DNA of 64,000 nt from Rebecca billardiae RCC1528 (GCA_965240325.2 OZ251247.1:372001-436000), one strand, 5' to 3'; positions 21,760-32,347 are shown, counted from the stretch's first letter. The notes: a model not told the origin generated them from the letters alone. Numbers and translations are program-made.

Positions 21760-23289
21760 AAAGAGGCGCAGCGCCAGGCGCCACGCCGGCGTGGCCGGCG
21801 TCGGCCGGCGCGGCCGAGGCCAGGCCCGGCCCCGACCCCCAGAGGCGCAGCGCCCTGCCCACCACCACGCCGCACGCCGCCGGTGTGAGGCCGCGGAGCG
21901 GCGGACTGGGTGCCCCCCCCCCTCCCCCCCAGCGCTCAGCCCCTGCCAGAGGTCGCCGAGAGCCCGCAGCGACCGGCGGACCACAGGACCACTGGCGTAA
22001 CCCGCCCGTCGTCGCGCGCCGGCACAGGCCAGGCGAAGCGCTGCAGGTGACCCGCAGGCCACGCCGTCCACTTGCCCGACGAAACCGCCCAGCAGCACGC
22101 GCGCACCGCCGCCGCCGCCGCCGGCCGGCGAGAGCGCATGCGCCCGAGCCGTCGCGGAACACACCCGAGCCGACATGAGGCGCAGGTATCGACGTCGGCT
22201 TGCCGACAACGTCGTCAACCACGCGCCTGCAGACCGCACGAGCGCCCGTGAAAGCGCGCCGAAAAGGGGCGTGCGAGGTGACGCGCACGGTGCGCGAATG
22301 GTGATGGCCGTGCGGCGCACGAATGACGATCGGTGCGCGCGCACGATGAGCGGTGCGCGCGCGGGCGGATCGGAGCGCGCGCATGATAAACGGCGCATGA
22401 TACTCGGCGCGCGCGCATGACGGCGCGCGCGCATGATGATCGGCGCTGGTCGGTGCGCGCGCATGATGATCGTCACGCGATGATCGGCGCGCGCGCATGA
22501 CCATGCGCGCGCGTGACGAATTCGCCGCAACGGCTCGCGCGAGAGGCACAAGGCGATTGACGATGAACGCGACCACGTTCGAGCGCTCGAGCGAAGCAGG
22601 AGGTGATGAGTGAGGAAGATGGCACAGGAATGGGAGAGGAACGCGTGGCGCGTGGCGGGAAGGGCCAGGCACGCTCGGCGTGAGGAAAGGAACGCGCGTA
22701 GAAACGGAACGGAACGGAAAGCAGCGGTTCGAGCGATAGACAGGAGGTGATTGACGATGATGAGCGCGTCCGCGCTCGAGCGACGCAGAAGGTGACGAGC
22801 GAGGAAGACCAAGGCCAGGTGAAAGCGCCGCAGGTGGCCAGCGGGCCACGTCGCTTTTCGCGCCCGAAAACGCCCAGCAGCGCGCGCGCCCCGCTGCAGT
22901 GGCAGCCGACCGGCGAGAGCTGCATCCGCCAGAGCCGCCACGCGGCGCAGGTATCAACGCCGGCCCGCCGACAACGTCGTCCCCGACACCCCGGCCACAG
23001 ACACCACGTACACCCATGTAAGCGCGCCGAAAGGTGCGCGCGAGGATGGCGCACTCGGCACCCGAATGATGATGATGGTTATTGCGCGGAGCACGAATGA
23101 TGATCGGCGCGCGCGGGTATCAACGCCAGCCCGCCGACGACGTCGTCCCCCACGCCCCGGCCACAGACACCACGTACGCCCATGTAAGCGCGCCGAAAGG
23201 TGTGTGCGATGATGGCACGCTCGGCACCCGGATGATGATGCGATGGTTACGCTGAGCACGAAGTGATGATCGGCGCGCGCACATGATGA

Positions 23290-23815
23290 TGATCGGCGCG
23301 CGCGCATGAGAAGACAGGTGCGAGTGACGCGCGGAGAAGATGCGCGCGGAGACGATAGGCGCGGAGGGCATAGGCGCAAGTAACGCGCGAAGGAGATAGG
23401 CGCAAGTAACGCGCGGAGAAGATAGGCGCAAGTAACGCGCGGAGAAGATATAGTAGGCGCAAGTAACGCGCGGAGACAGGCGCAAGTAACGCGCGGAGAA
23501 GATAGGCGCAAGTAAACGCGCGGAGAAGATATAGTAGGCGCAAGTAACGCGCGGAGACAGGCGCAAGTAACGCGCGGAGAAGTAGATAGTATAGGCGCAA
23601 GTAACGCGCGGAGGAGGTATAGGCGCAAGTAACGCGCGGAGACAGGCGCAAGTAACGCGTGGGGAAGTAGATATAGTAGGCGCAAGTAACGCGCGGAGAA
23701 GTAGATAGGCGCAAGTGACGCGCGGAGACAGGCGCAAGTAACGCGCGGAGAAGTAGATAGTAGGCGCAAGTAACGCGCGGAGATGAGATAGGCGCAAGTG
23801 ACGCGCGGAGAAGAT
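23290..23815. repeat. Minisatellite, units of about 25-45 bp
   Basis: About twenty irregular units share AGGCGCAAGTAACGCGCGGA followed by GAAG, ACAG or a short ATAGTA spacer. Units abut directly and vary in length. They are not palindromic repeats separated by unique spacers, so this is not a CRISPR array. Confidence 0.9.
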
Positions 23816-23863
23816 AGGGTGCGCACACGATGATCGGCGCATGATGATCGGCGCGCGCGCGAG

Positions 23864-23943
23864 GGATAGACAGATAGACAGATAGACAGATAGACAGATA
23901 GACAGATAGACAGATAGATAGACAGATAGATAGACAGATAGAC
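23864..23943. repeat. (GATAGACA)n microsatellite
   Basis: About 80 bp of GATAGACA units with occasional extra GATA, directly after the minisatellite. Confidence 0.95.
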
Positions 23944-24263
23944 GCGCGAGTGAGCGACGGCGAGCTGTAGAGAAGGGTGAGTCGTGCGGCGGCGAGTGGC
24001 GGCGGCGTGCTTGCAGCGCGGCAGCGGCGTGCGGCGAGCGCGAACACGCGGAGCGCGCGCGGCTCCGCTGTTGCGCCCCGAGGGGCCCGCGCCGAAGAAG
24101 CGCGCTCGCTCGAGCGGGGGGCAGATCGAAGGTGATGAAGCGCGCGGTTCCGCTCAAGCGAAGTAGAAGGTGATGAGCGACGAGTGTGCCCGACGGACGA
24201 CAGCGCAACGACACCTCACGCGCCGCCCCGCCGGCCGCCCAACAGATGGCCGAGAACGGGACG

Positions 24264-25078
24264 CCGAAGTAGCATGTGTGCGCTCACTGCCCGCGCCGCC
24301 GACATGCGCTCCAGCTCGGACGAAGGGCAGAAGGTGTTGTTGAGCGCGCCCCCGCGAGCGCGCAGCAGCTGGTGAGGAGCGTGTTGTTGAGCGCACCCCC
24401 TCGAGCGCGCAGCAGCTGGTGAGGAGCGTGGAGCGTGCCCGACACACGCCCGCTGGCGCCGCCCCGCCGTGCGCCCAGCCGCCGGACGCTGCCGATGGAC
24501 GCAGAAGCAGCATGGATGCGCACGAGTCTCGTCCAGCGCCAAAATGCGCTCGCGCGCGAGCGAGGTAGACAGTGCCGAGCGCGCCCACGCTCGAGCGAAG
24601 CAGGTGGAGATGAGCGAGGAGCGCGCCCGACGGACGGCAGCGCACCGGCACCTCACTTACCACCCCGACGTTCCGAAGCAGCATGTGTGCGCTCACTGCC
24701 CGCGCCGCCGACATGCGCTCCAGCTCGGACGAAGGGCAGAAGGTGTTGTTGAGCGCGCCCCCGCGAGCGCGCAGCAGCTGGTGAGGAGCGTGTTGTTGAG
24801 CGCGCCCCCGCGAGCGCGCAGCAGCTGGTGAGGAGCGTGGAGCGTGCCCGACACACGCCCGCTGGCGCCGCCCCGCCGTGCGCCCAGCCGCCGGACGCTG
24901 CCGATGGACGCAGAAGCAGCATGGATGCGCACGAGTCTCGTCCAGCGCTAAAATGCGCTCGCGCGCGAGCGAGGCAGACAGCGCCGAGCGCGCCCACGCT
25001 CGAGCGAAGCAGGTGGAGATGAGCGAGGAGCGCGCCCGACGGACGGCAGCGCACCGGCACCTCACTTACCACCCCGAT
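24264..25078. repeat. Two tandem ~409-bp repeats
   Basis: Copies start at about 24264 and 24673 (CCGAAGYAGCATGTGTGCGC) and are nearly identical. Each holds two copies of a roughly 45-bp GTGTTGTTGAGCGC block. A more diverged partial copy precedes them (about 24129-24263). An open minus-strand frame through both copies is ascribed to repetition. Confidence 0.88.
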
Positions 25079-25378
25079 GTGCGCCCCCCGATGTGCGCCC
25101 GGCCACCGGACGCCTCAGAAGGACACCCAGCACAAGCGTGGTCGCGCACGAGCGGATGAGAGAAGCAGAAGGCGCTGAGCGTTCCCCTCGAGTAAAGCAG
25201 TGGGCCATGAGGAGGAGGGAGCACGACGGACGGCAGTGCCCAGCACCTCGCGCTCCGCCTCGCAGTGCGCACGACCGTCGGATGCCGCCGCAGAAGGACG
25301 CCGAAGCAGCATCGTGAGAGTTCGAGCGTGATGCACGCGCACCACGCCAGGGGGGGACAACGAGGAACGGGGAGCGAA

Positions 25379-26085
25379 GGAGGCGGAGGAGCGCCGCTGG
25401 CTGTCCGTGAGTGTGCCGGCGCCGCCGCGGCCTGCCGCCCGGGGGGCCCGGGCCCGGGCGGGGCCGCTGTGCTCAGGCGTCGGCCGGGGCAGGGTGCGCC
25501 GGGGGGCAGTCGCGGCGGAAGCGGTCGGCTGCACGACGTGGGCTGCCCTGACCGGCCCCGAAGGTGCGCCTGTCACGCCGAGGGTCGGCCCGCCTGCAGG
25601 CAAGGGGCTTACAAAATACCACTGGGGGCGAAACACAGTCGTCGGATGCGATGTACATGAGACGGACAGCGTCCGGACTCCGGTCAGCGGAAAACACTGT
25701 GCGAGAAGTTTGAATTCGGCCAAAGCACAGTGTTTTCCGCTGACCGGAGTCCGGACGCTGTCCGTCTCATGTACATCGCATCCGACGGGGCTCCTCACTG
25801 GCGCTTTCGCCCCCAGTGGTATTTTGTAAGCCCCTTGCTGCAGGTACGCTCACTTTCCGCTTGGTACCCGCGCCGCAAAGGCGAGCTGCTTCCGACTCAC
25901 ATCTCGTCACCGTCCGGTCACTCCGGCGATGCCGCTGCGAGCGCCGAGCCCGCGTCCGGCCAGGTATACGCCCACCTAGCGGGGAGGGGCACGGACGGCG
26001 GCGGAGCAGCGACGCGGCAGTCATAACGCGATAACCACCGCGGACTGCCAAACCCACCACTCCCGTCGCGTCGGCCATCGCCCCA
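25379..26085. repeat. Duplicated segment, copy 2 (with insertion)
   Basis: Same sequence as 21179-21639 from GGCGGAGGAGCGCC to CATCGCCCCA, interrupted by the hairpin element at 25600-25838. It ends exactly at the right TIR of the composite element. Confidence 0.92.
25600..25838. mobile_element. Small hairpin transposon (MITE) with TGCAG duplication and an empty site
   Basis: The element is 239 bp. The ends read GCAAGGGGCTTAC and its complement, and the whole element folds back: arms of about 105 bp, a short loop near 25710-25731, and one mismatched stretch in the arms. TGCAG flanks both sides (25595-25599 and 25839-25843). The paralogous segment at 21179-21639 has the same DNA with a single TGCAG and no insertion, so this is a clear insertion event. 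It has no coding capacity. Confidence 0.95.
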
Positions 26086-26110
26086 AAATGCACGTCCCCT
26101 GGCTGAACTC

Positions 26111-26213
26111 GTAATCTCGCCTGCCTGAGCTGTGTGCGTCTCTTATTCTTAGTAAACTGTCAATCTCGCCTGCCTGAGCTGTGTGCGTCTCTTATTCTTA
26201 GTAAACTGTACAT
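26111..26213. repeat. Dispersed ~50-bp repeat, two tandem copies
   Basis: Two adjacent copies of a unit running from AATCTCGCCTGCCTGAGC to TTATTCTTAGTAAACTGT. Other copies in the window lie at 32281-32342 (same strand), 41290-41338 and 61265-61326 (opposite strand), and a short piece at 37671-37692. They sit beside, not inside, genes. Confidence 0.92.
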
Positions 26214-26508
26214 GCGCAACAGGCGCGCACGGAACGATTGTATGCTGGCGGGGCTATTGTACAGTTACAGTTTACTATATGATTTATTAACGTGCACACT
26301 TGTAGCGCCGTGCCTGTTCGTATCGGAGTCCACGACCGGATGTGGTCGTAGGGGCGCGCAGGTCGAGGCGCCGAGAGCGCGTGCGCGGCTGCCGTACGGC
26401 GTACGTTGCCGTGCGTGGGCGAGGCGGTCATCCCAAGACGAGGCCCCGCCGGGCAGGAGCACGCCGCTGGCGAGCAGGCACGAGCACCAGGCACACATCC
26501 CGCAGCGG

Positions 26509-28065
26509 ATGAAGGCGCGGCGGCTCGGGCCGACTGCGGCCCCACCCGCCCGGACGACCGGCGCGGCGCGCCCCTCGGCAGCGCGCGCTCGCTGTGCGGA
26601 CGGAGGGCGAGCTTTGCTGCTGGAGGCGCTGCCGCCGGAGGTGGTCGGACACATATTGGCGTTCCTGCCGCCGCGCGACATCGCGCGGGCAAGCCGCGCC
26701 TCGCGCCTCTTCCGCGGCGCGCCGGGCGGCCGCTCGCCGGTCGAGCACGCGTTGCGTGAGCGCGCACGGGCTCGCGGGCACGCGCGCGCGCTGCCGACGA
26801 CGTTGCCGGTGGGCGTGCGCAGCTGGAGGGAGGAGCTCTTTGCGCGTGAGCATGTCTACGAGCTCGCGTGCGTGCACGCATCGCCTGTGGCGGCCGGCGG
26901 CTACTTCAGCGCGTTTGTGGACGCGGAGGGCGGGCTGCACACGTGCGGCGAGCACTTGACGGACCCGAGACTGGGGCACGACCTGTCCAACGCGCCAGTC
27001 GTCTGTGGACACGTCGGCGCGCCGCTGTTGCGGGTGCCGACGCGCATCGCCTCGCTGTCGACGGTGCGCGTGGTCGCGGTGGCCGCTGGCGAGTCCCACC
27101 TGCTCGCGCTGAGCGATGCTGGGACGGTGTACGGCTGCGGCCTTAACTGGAAAGGCGAGCTCGGGCTGGGGGACACGGAGGAGCGGCGTTCGTTCGTTCT
27201 TGTCGCCGAGCCGCACGGCGCACCCCTCGTATGTGTCGCTGCCGGTGCCGCCCACAGCCTCGCGCTCACCGCCGCTGGCTGCGCGTACAGCTGGGGCTTC
27301 AACAACTTCGGCCAGCTCGGCCACGGCGACACGGAGGACCGGTGGGAGCCGACGCGCATCGAGGCGCTGGACGGCGTGCTCGTGGGCGGCGTGGCTGCGG
27401 GTGGTATCCACACGCTGCTTCTCTCTGCGCATGGCGCCGTCTACTCGTGCGGCTCCACCTACTATGGCCAGCTCGGCCACGGCGGCTGTCGGGAGCAGCA
27501 CACGCCGAGGCGCATCAAGGCGCTCACTGGCGTGTGCGCCGTGCACGTGAGCGCGGGTGCTCATCACAGCCTGGTGGTGGGCAGGGAGGGGGCGGTGTAC
27601 TCGTTCGGGAGCGGGTACGGTGGGCAGCTCGGGCTCGGGCGTGACGTTAGGTTCGACGAGCGCACGCCGAGGCGGATTGACGCCCTCGCTGGTGAGCGCA
27701 TCGTGCACGCGTGTGCGGGCCACTCCAGCAGCGCGGTGGTGGACGCGGACGGCGGAGTGCGCACGTTCGGGCAGATCCGCAGAGGCCCCATCGGCCACTC
27801 CACTGGCCATGGCTACGCGGGTATGTACGCGTGCCATAGTCCACGGTGCGTGCATGCCCTCCCCCGGGGGCGCGTGGTGCGCGTCTCCCTGAGCAGCTCG
27901 TCTGCCTTCTTTGTGACGGCTGACGGCTGCGTGTTTGCGTGTGGTTGGCAGACGGCTGCGCTCGGCCTCGGCGTGAGCCGTGCGGACAAGCTCGACGACC
28001 TCACGCGTCCCACGCGCATGGAGCAGCTGCCGCGTGTGGTCGTTTGGGAGGCTGGCTCTGCATGA
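26509..28065 (+). CDS. RCC1-D: F-box/RCC1-repeat protein with shifted start
   Basis: The product is 518 aa from ATG 26509. The relatives E and F start 11 codons earlier (MHEHQ), but here that codon is AGG (26476-26478), so translation most likely begins at the conserved Met of MKARRLGPTAAPPA. A longer in-frame extension is open to 26134 but runs into the dispersed repeat. The F-box is at about residues 41-80 (LPPEVVGHILAFLPPRDI). The first RCC1 block departs from the family with GEHLTDPRLGHDLSNAP. Blade 4 reads GHGGCREQHTPRRIKAL, and blade 6 has a longer loop (RGPIGHSTGHGYAG). The tail is TRPTRMEQLPR. Confidence 0.88.
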   Translation: MKARRLGPTAAPPARTTGAARPSAARARCADGGRALLLEALPPEVVGHILAFLPPRDIARASRASRLFRGAPGGRSPVEHALRERARARGHARALPTTLPVGVRSWREELFAREHVYELACVHASPVAAGGYFSAFVDAEGGLHTCGEHLTDPRLGHDLSNAPVVCGHVGAPLLRVPTRIASLSTVRVVAVAAGESHLLALSDAGTVYGCGLNWKGELGLGDTEERRSFVLVAEPHGAPLVCVAAGAAHSLALTAAGCAYSWGFNNFGQLGHGDTEDRWEPTRIEALDGVLVGGVAAGGIHTLLLSAHGAVYSCGSTYYGQLGHGGCREQHTPRRIKALTGVCAVHVSAGAHHSLVVGREGAVYSFGSGYGGQLGLGRDVRFDERTPRRIDALAGERIVHACAGHSSSAVVDADGGVRTFGQIRRGPIGHSTGHGYAGMYACHSPRCVHALPRGRVVRVSLSSSSAFFVTADGCVFACGWQTAALGLGVSRADKLDDLTRPTRMEQLPRVVVWEAGSA

Positions 28066-29332
28066 GTGCCCGCTGGTGTCGACGCTGCGCCGGTCCGCGC
28101 CGCTGCTTCAGCAGGCATCACTGAGTGGCTGCCTCTGGCCACTCAATCAAGTCAGGCTCGGTCTGGCGGCAGCAGGCGCAGCGTCAGGCTGCTGATAACC
28201 GCCTCCATGACGGCTGGCGGCAATGCGCTGCGTCAGCAGCAGTACTCTGTAGCCGACCAATGGGCAACTGGCTGCCGTGCGCGCCGTCTGGGCCTAGCTG
28301 GCGGCGATGGCGCCCGCTGAGTCGCATCGTCGAGCGTCGTCACTCGTCCTATCGCCGGCGCGCGAAGAGCGCGCGCTCCTGCGGACGGGGGCGGGCGTGC
28401 CGCTGCTGCGGCTGACGCAGCAGAGGGATGGATCGGCTGATCGCGCGGCGCACTGATGGCCGCACATCACGGCGATGAAGCTGATGGCGGGACCCGCCGT
28501 ACGGTATAGTTGATGAGCGCCGCTACTGGACGGCGAGGTTAGTGCCGGCGGCGGCCGGCAGCTGGACTAACTACTATATATATTCGTCATGCGCAAGCAG
28601 CCACGTCCGCCGAGCATGACTGATGATGAGGACGAACTACGCCGCCTACGCAAGCAGCGTGCCCCGCACGCCCCTCTGACCTGGCAGGCGCGAGCTTAGA
28701 CCCGCTGCCCGCGCCATATCGCGCATGCAGTAGCTGCTGCAGCACGCGGCGGAGCACTCAGCGCGTCGATGGCGTCACACGCGGCGCTCGACGGCGGGAT
28801 ACGACGAGGGCGTGCAGGCCGCGCGCTGGCGCTGCCGCTCGCCTCCGAGGCGCTGGGCCGTCAGCTGCGAGAGCTGCGCGCCGCCGAGCGCCGCGCCGCG
28901 TGCTGGAGCCGCAAGGCGGAGTCACTGAGGCGCGCAGCCGCTGGCCGCTGACCCCGAGCCGCATGCCACGATGGCACCGCCGGCTCTCTACGCCACGGCT
29001 TCACACGTGCAGCTGGACGGGGTGGGGCGTAGCTGTGACTAGGAGCCTCCTGGAGCCGCTCCTGCTGCGATGATGCCGAATGTTGCCGGCGATCTGCGGC
29101 CATTCGCGCTGACCGTTTGCGCTGTGGCTGCTGCTAGCGAAAGGTCGCAGCCGCGCATCCGGATTCCGGGCCGCGGAAAGTGATTGCGGAATCCGGACAC
29201 CGCCTCGCGTCCGCCCGTGGAGCGTCGCATCAGGCGACGCCTCGCCGCGCCGCGCTCGAGCTTGCGCGACGTGCGTGCGCGGCGTGGCCGTCACGCGAGG
29301 CACCGTCAAGCAGGCGTACACCGCTGGCGACC
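28066..29332. other. Intergenic, between RCC1-D and RCC1-E
   Basis: No supported gene. A 60-codon frame at 28769-28951 (basic, leucine/arginine-rich C-terminus) is the most protein-like piece but too short to call. From about 29200 on, the sequence resembles the leader of RCC1-D in its composition only. Confidence 0.5.
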
Positions 29333-30955
29333 ATGCACGAGCACCAGGCGCACATCCTGCAGCGGATGAAGGCGCGGCGGCTCGGGCCGACTGCGGCCCC
29401 ACCCGCCCCGACGCCCGCCGCGGCGCGCCCCTCGGCCGCGCGCCCCCGCCGCGCGGACGAAGGACGAGCGGTGCAGCTGGAGGCTCTGCCGACCGAGGTG
29501 ATCGGGCAGATACTGGCGTTCCTACCGCCGTTTGACATCGCGCGGGCAAGCCGCACCTCGCGCCTCTTCCGCGGCGCGCCGCCGGACGGCCGCTCGCCGG
29601 TCGAGCACGCGCTGCGCGAGCGCGCGCGCCGGCAGGGCCGGGAGGCCACGCATGAGCCGGAGCCGCTGACTCGGAGTCGCAGCACGCTCGGAGAGCTCAT
29701 CGAGCGTGCACATGTCTGCGAGCTGGCGTGTGCGCACGGGTCCGTGGTGGCATGCAGTCAGCGCACGTACGCTGGCGGACGCTTCAGCGCGTTTGTGGAC
29801 GCGGAGGGCGGGCTGCACACTTGCGGCGAGGAGCCGGTGCGGAACGGGTTGGGGTGGCCGACGGACGATTTTCGAGCACACGCTGCATTGGGCCACCCCG
29901 CTGTGTCGGCTGTGCGCTGGCCGTCGCGCGTCACCTCCCTCAGCGCGGTGCGCGTGCGATCAGTGGCAGCTGGCGAGTCCCACCTGCTCGCGCTGAGCGA
30001 CGGTGGCGCCGTGTACGGCTGCGGCCACAACCGCTGCGGGCAGCTCGGGCTGGGCGACACGGAGGAGCGGCGCTCGTTTGCCCACGTCAACGCCGTGCAT
30101 ACCGGATACGTCGTGAATGTTACTGCCGGCAGCGCCCACAGCCTCGCGCTCAGCGCCGCTGGGTGCGCGTACAGCTGGGGCTTCAACTACTTCGGCCAGC
30201 TCGGCCACGGCGACACGGAGCACCGGTACAAGCCGACGCGCATCGATGCGCTGGACGGCGTGCGCGTGGGCGGCGTGGCCGCATGGTATAGATACACGCT
30301 CTTTCTGACCACGTGCGGCGCCGTCTACTCGTGCGGCAGCGGAAGGGACGGCCAGCTCGGCCACGGCGACCGGCAGGAGCTGCACACGCCGAGGCGCATC
30401 GAGGCGCTCGCGGGCGTGCGCGCCGTGCACGTGAGCGCGGGCCGTGAGCACAGCCTGGTGGTGGACGCGGATGGCGGCCTTCATTCGTTCGGCCGTGCCT
30501 CCGGGGGTGGGCTAGGGCATACCCGCAGCCGCCGTGAGACCAGCCCGAGGCGCGTCGAGACGCTCTCTGATGTGCGCGTGGTGAGCGCCAGCGCGGGCTA
30601 CCACAGCAGCGCGGTGCTGGGTGCGGACGGCAGCGTGCGCACGTTTGGGTTCAACGAGTGCGGCGTGCTCGGCCATCTCAAGCGCTCCAGGCTAGCAGGC
30701 CTGTATGTGCGCCTTCCACGGCGCGTGGCTGCCCTCTCTCGGGAGCGCGTGGTGCGCGTCTCTCTGGGATACTGGTCCGCCTTCTTCGTGACGGCTGACG
30801 GCCGTGTGTATGCGTGCGGCCGGCAGACGGCTGCGCTCGGCCTCGGGCGGGCAACTCGGGAGAGCTTCGGTGTGGATCGTGCGGACGAGCACGACGATCT
30901 CTGCACGCCCACACTCATGGAGCAGCTCCCGCCGCTCGACGCTGCGCGCTGCTAG
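29333..30955 (+). CDS. RCC1-E: F-box/RCC1-repeat protein
   Basis: The product is 540 aa, starting MHEHQAHILQRMKARR as in RCC1-F. The F-box is at about residues 52-92 (LPTEVIGQILAFLPPFDI). The linker after it differs from the usual ALPTxLPxGVRTW type: EPLTRSRSTLGELIERAHV, shared in kind only with F. Blade 3 has lost the A-G-G-x-H turn (AAWYRYTLFLTT). Blades 5 and 6 (LHSFGRASGGGLGH and VRTFGFNECGVLGH) match RCC1-K. The C-terminal end (HDDLCTPTLMEQLPPLDAARC) and about 100 bp of 3' flank also match the severed 3' end of RCC1-K at 49307-49590. Confidence 0.9.
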   Translation: MHEHQAHILQRMKARRLGPTAAPPAPTPAAARPSAARPRRADEGRAVQLEALPTEVIGQILAFLPPFDIARASRTSRLFRGAPPDGRSPVEHALRERARRQGREATHEPEPLTRSRSTLGELIERAHVCELACAHGSVVACSQRTYAGGRFSAFVDAEGGLHTCGEEPVRNGLGWPTDDFRAHAALGHPAVSAVRWPSRVTSLSAVRVRSVAAGESHLLALSDGGAVYGCGHNRCGQLGLGDTEERRSFAHVNAVHTGYVVNVTAGSAHSLALSAAGCAYSWGFNYFGQLGHGDTEHRYKPTRIDALDGVRVGGVAAWYRYTLFLTTCGAVYSCGSGRDGQLGHGDRQELHTPRRIEALAGVRAVHVSAGREHSLVVDADGGLHSFGRASGGGLGHTRSRRETSPRRVETLSDVRVVSASAGYHSSAVLGADGSVRTFGFNECGVLGHLKRSRLAGLYVRLPRRVAALSRERVVRVSLGYWSAFFVTADGRVYACGRQTAALGLGRATRESFGVDRADEHDDLCTPTLMEQLPPLDAARC

Positions 30956-31617
30956 GGCTGGGTGCTGCACGTGGGTGCCCGTGGCGTGGCCCGCAGCCTT
31001 CGCGCCATACGCCATGCCCCAGGCCACGATGATCCTCACGACTGTCATCCTCGATCATCCGTGGTGCGACCTTGAACACTCAAATGAACAGAACTTCGTC
31101 GATGATGACTCAGCAGTACAGTAGATAAGAAAGGATAAGAAAAAGCGTCGTCGTATCACGCGCTCGCCGCTCTGCGGAGCTCGAGGCTTGACAAATTGTC
31201 CAATACCCTTTTCCTCTGAAAGGGCCAAAACAGGCAGACTGCAGACGATAAATCGAATAAACGAATAACAAATTCCGCACCATCGCCGCGCGATGTGCCC
31301 TTGCGATCGAGTTGGGCCAAATGGGTCGGGAACAACGGACCGCGTGCGAGCCCCGGCCCGGACCGCCGTCCGCGCGCGAAAGCAATCCAAAGCTTGCCCA
31401 AGCGATCCACTGACCGAGCACCGGCAAACGGCCCACACCCCTCGCCCATCCTCTGCCCATGGCGTCGCACCTGCTGCTCGCGACGGTCGCCGCCGTGCCG
31501 GCGCACACGCCCATGACTCCGGAGCTCGCTCCGCGCCGCGTGCGCACCGATGCTTACGATGGCGACTCAGCTCGCGCCGTGCATCACGTCGGAGCGCTCG
31601 TGGACGCCGAGGCGGAC
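30956..31617. other. Intergenic, 3' flank of RCC1-E
   Basis: The first ~120 bp are homologous to the flank after RCC1-K (about 49490-49600; CAGGCCACGA and CGATCATCCG-type blocks). A ~50-bp repeat lies at 31144-31193. No gene seen. Confidence 0.55.
31144..31193. repeat. Dispersed ~50-bp repeat, second type, copy 1
   Basis: Begins AAGCGTCGTCGTATCACGCG and ends GAGGCTTGAC. An identical copy in the same orientation lies at 33370-33418, ahead of RCC1-F. Confidence 0.92.
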
Positions 31618-32190
31618 TCAGATCGTGAGTGCCGCCGCCTGCTGCTGCTGGCGGACGCGAATGTGCATCGGCTCCCGCCACAGGAACTCACGGTACCGCG
31701 CGACGAGCGTGTGCACAGCCTCCACCGGCGGGCGGTACAGCTTCGCGCCGTGCTCGATGGCGACGATGGTGACGTGGCGATACACCTTACTGCCGGCGAG
31801 GCAGCCCGCGACACGGCGCTCGGACTCGACGCACGCCGCAACCAGGTCGGCGTCCGCGGCGATGCCAATCTTGTCGCGCCCTGCGCGGCGCGCGCGGGCA
31901 CGCGCGGAGGACGCGCGTCAACACGGGCGGCGGGGGGGAGCGGGCACGGCGCGCGCGCAGCGGGATCCGATCGTACCGAGATCGAGCACGTACTCGTCCG
32001 CCTCCCCGAGCAAGCACGGCCGCAGCGGGTAGCCGCGCTGCTGCCCGTCCTCCGCAGCCCCTGTCGTCGTCGGCAGCACGATGGCGCCGTCCGGCTGCTT
32101 CCAGGCCTTCAGGCCGACACCGAACTCGAATGGCATGCGGGCGGTCGGGAGCTGCGCGATGACCTCCTCGGGTGGCTCGGTCAGATTCAT
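31618..32190 (-). CDS. Two-exon gene of unknown function, possibly 5'-truncated
   Basis: Exon 1 is 32190-31977 and exon 2 is 31880-31618. The 96-bp intron (GTACGA to GCGCAG) joins LLGEADEYVLDLG in frame to RDKIGIAADADLVAACVESE. The spliced product from ATG 32190 is 158 aa and ends at TGA 31620-31618. It reads smoothly (IAQLPTARMPFEFGVGLKAW; YRHVTIVAIEHGAKLYRPP) but matches no family I know. The frame is open upstream of the ATG (LGERNVLHVAN) to about 32250, after a possible splice acceptor. The dispersed repeat at 32281 lies just beyond, so a 5' exon may have been lost or lies elsewhere. Confidence 0.6.
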
Positions 32191-32280
32191 GTTCGCCACA
32201 TGCAGCACGTTGCGCTCCCCCAGGGGGGGCTTGCGCTGCGTCGGCAGGCGCGCGCCGAGGCGCGGTCGTTAAAGCGGGCG

Positions 32281-32342
32281 TCAATCTCGCCTGCCTGAGC
32301 TGTGTGCGACTGTGCGTCTCTTATTCTTAGTAAACTGTACAG
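32281..32342. repeat. Dispersed ~50-bp repeat, plus-strand copy
   Basis: TCAATCTCGCCTGCCTGAGC to AGTAAACTGTACAGC, with a short internal duplication (GTGTGCGACTGTGCG). It ends 5 bp before the ATG of the next gene. Confidence 0.92.
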
Positions 32343-32347
32343 CATCC

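Larger units (their letters stand above)
22180..25320. repeat. Diverged higher-order repeat array
   Basis: Recurring motifs in this stretch include GATGATCGGCGCGCGCGCA (22320-22500 and 23100-23310), a block of about 120 bp beginning TATCAACGCCRGCCCGCCGA (about 22950 and 23118), and GTGATGAGYGAGGAAG-type phrases from 22600 on. The minisatellite and the 409-bp tandem repeats annotated below belong to it. Long minus-strand open frames here only reflect repetition. No gene is called. Confidence 0.7.
18241..26106. mobile_element. 7.9-kb composite element, 23-bp TIRs, ACTC target duplication
   Basis: The left end at 18241 (TCAGCCAGGGGACGTGCA and five more matching bases) recurs as its reverse complement at 26084-26106. 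Each end is flanked by ACTC (18237-18240 and 26107-26110), consistent with a 4-bp target duplication. Inside are a 600-bp inverted pair, a decayed minus-strand coding region, a 117-bp direct repeat, a 461-bp duplicated segment (the second copy containing a small nested transposon), a minisatellite and 409-bp tandem repeats. No intact transposase was recognised. The short TSD could arise by chance, but the long TIR match makes the borders credible. Family unassigned. Confidence 0.65.

Noticed and set aside
23290-23815. CRISPR-like array
   Set aside because: Units are contiguous and irregular with no unique spacers of constant length, in a eukaryotic-looking context; it is a minisatellite.
24154-25072. 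A ~300-codon repeat protein on the minus strand
   Set aside because: The frame exists because the 409-bp repeat happens to lack stops; the text is Arg/Ala/Ser-rich and there is no start or flank support.
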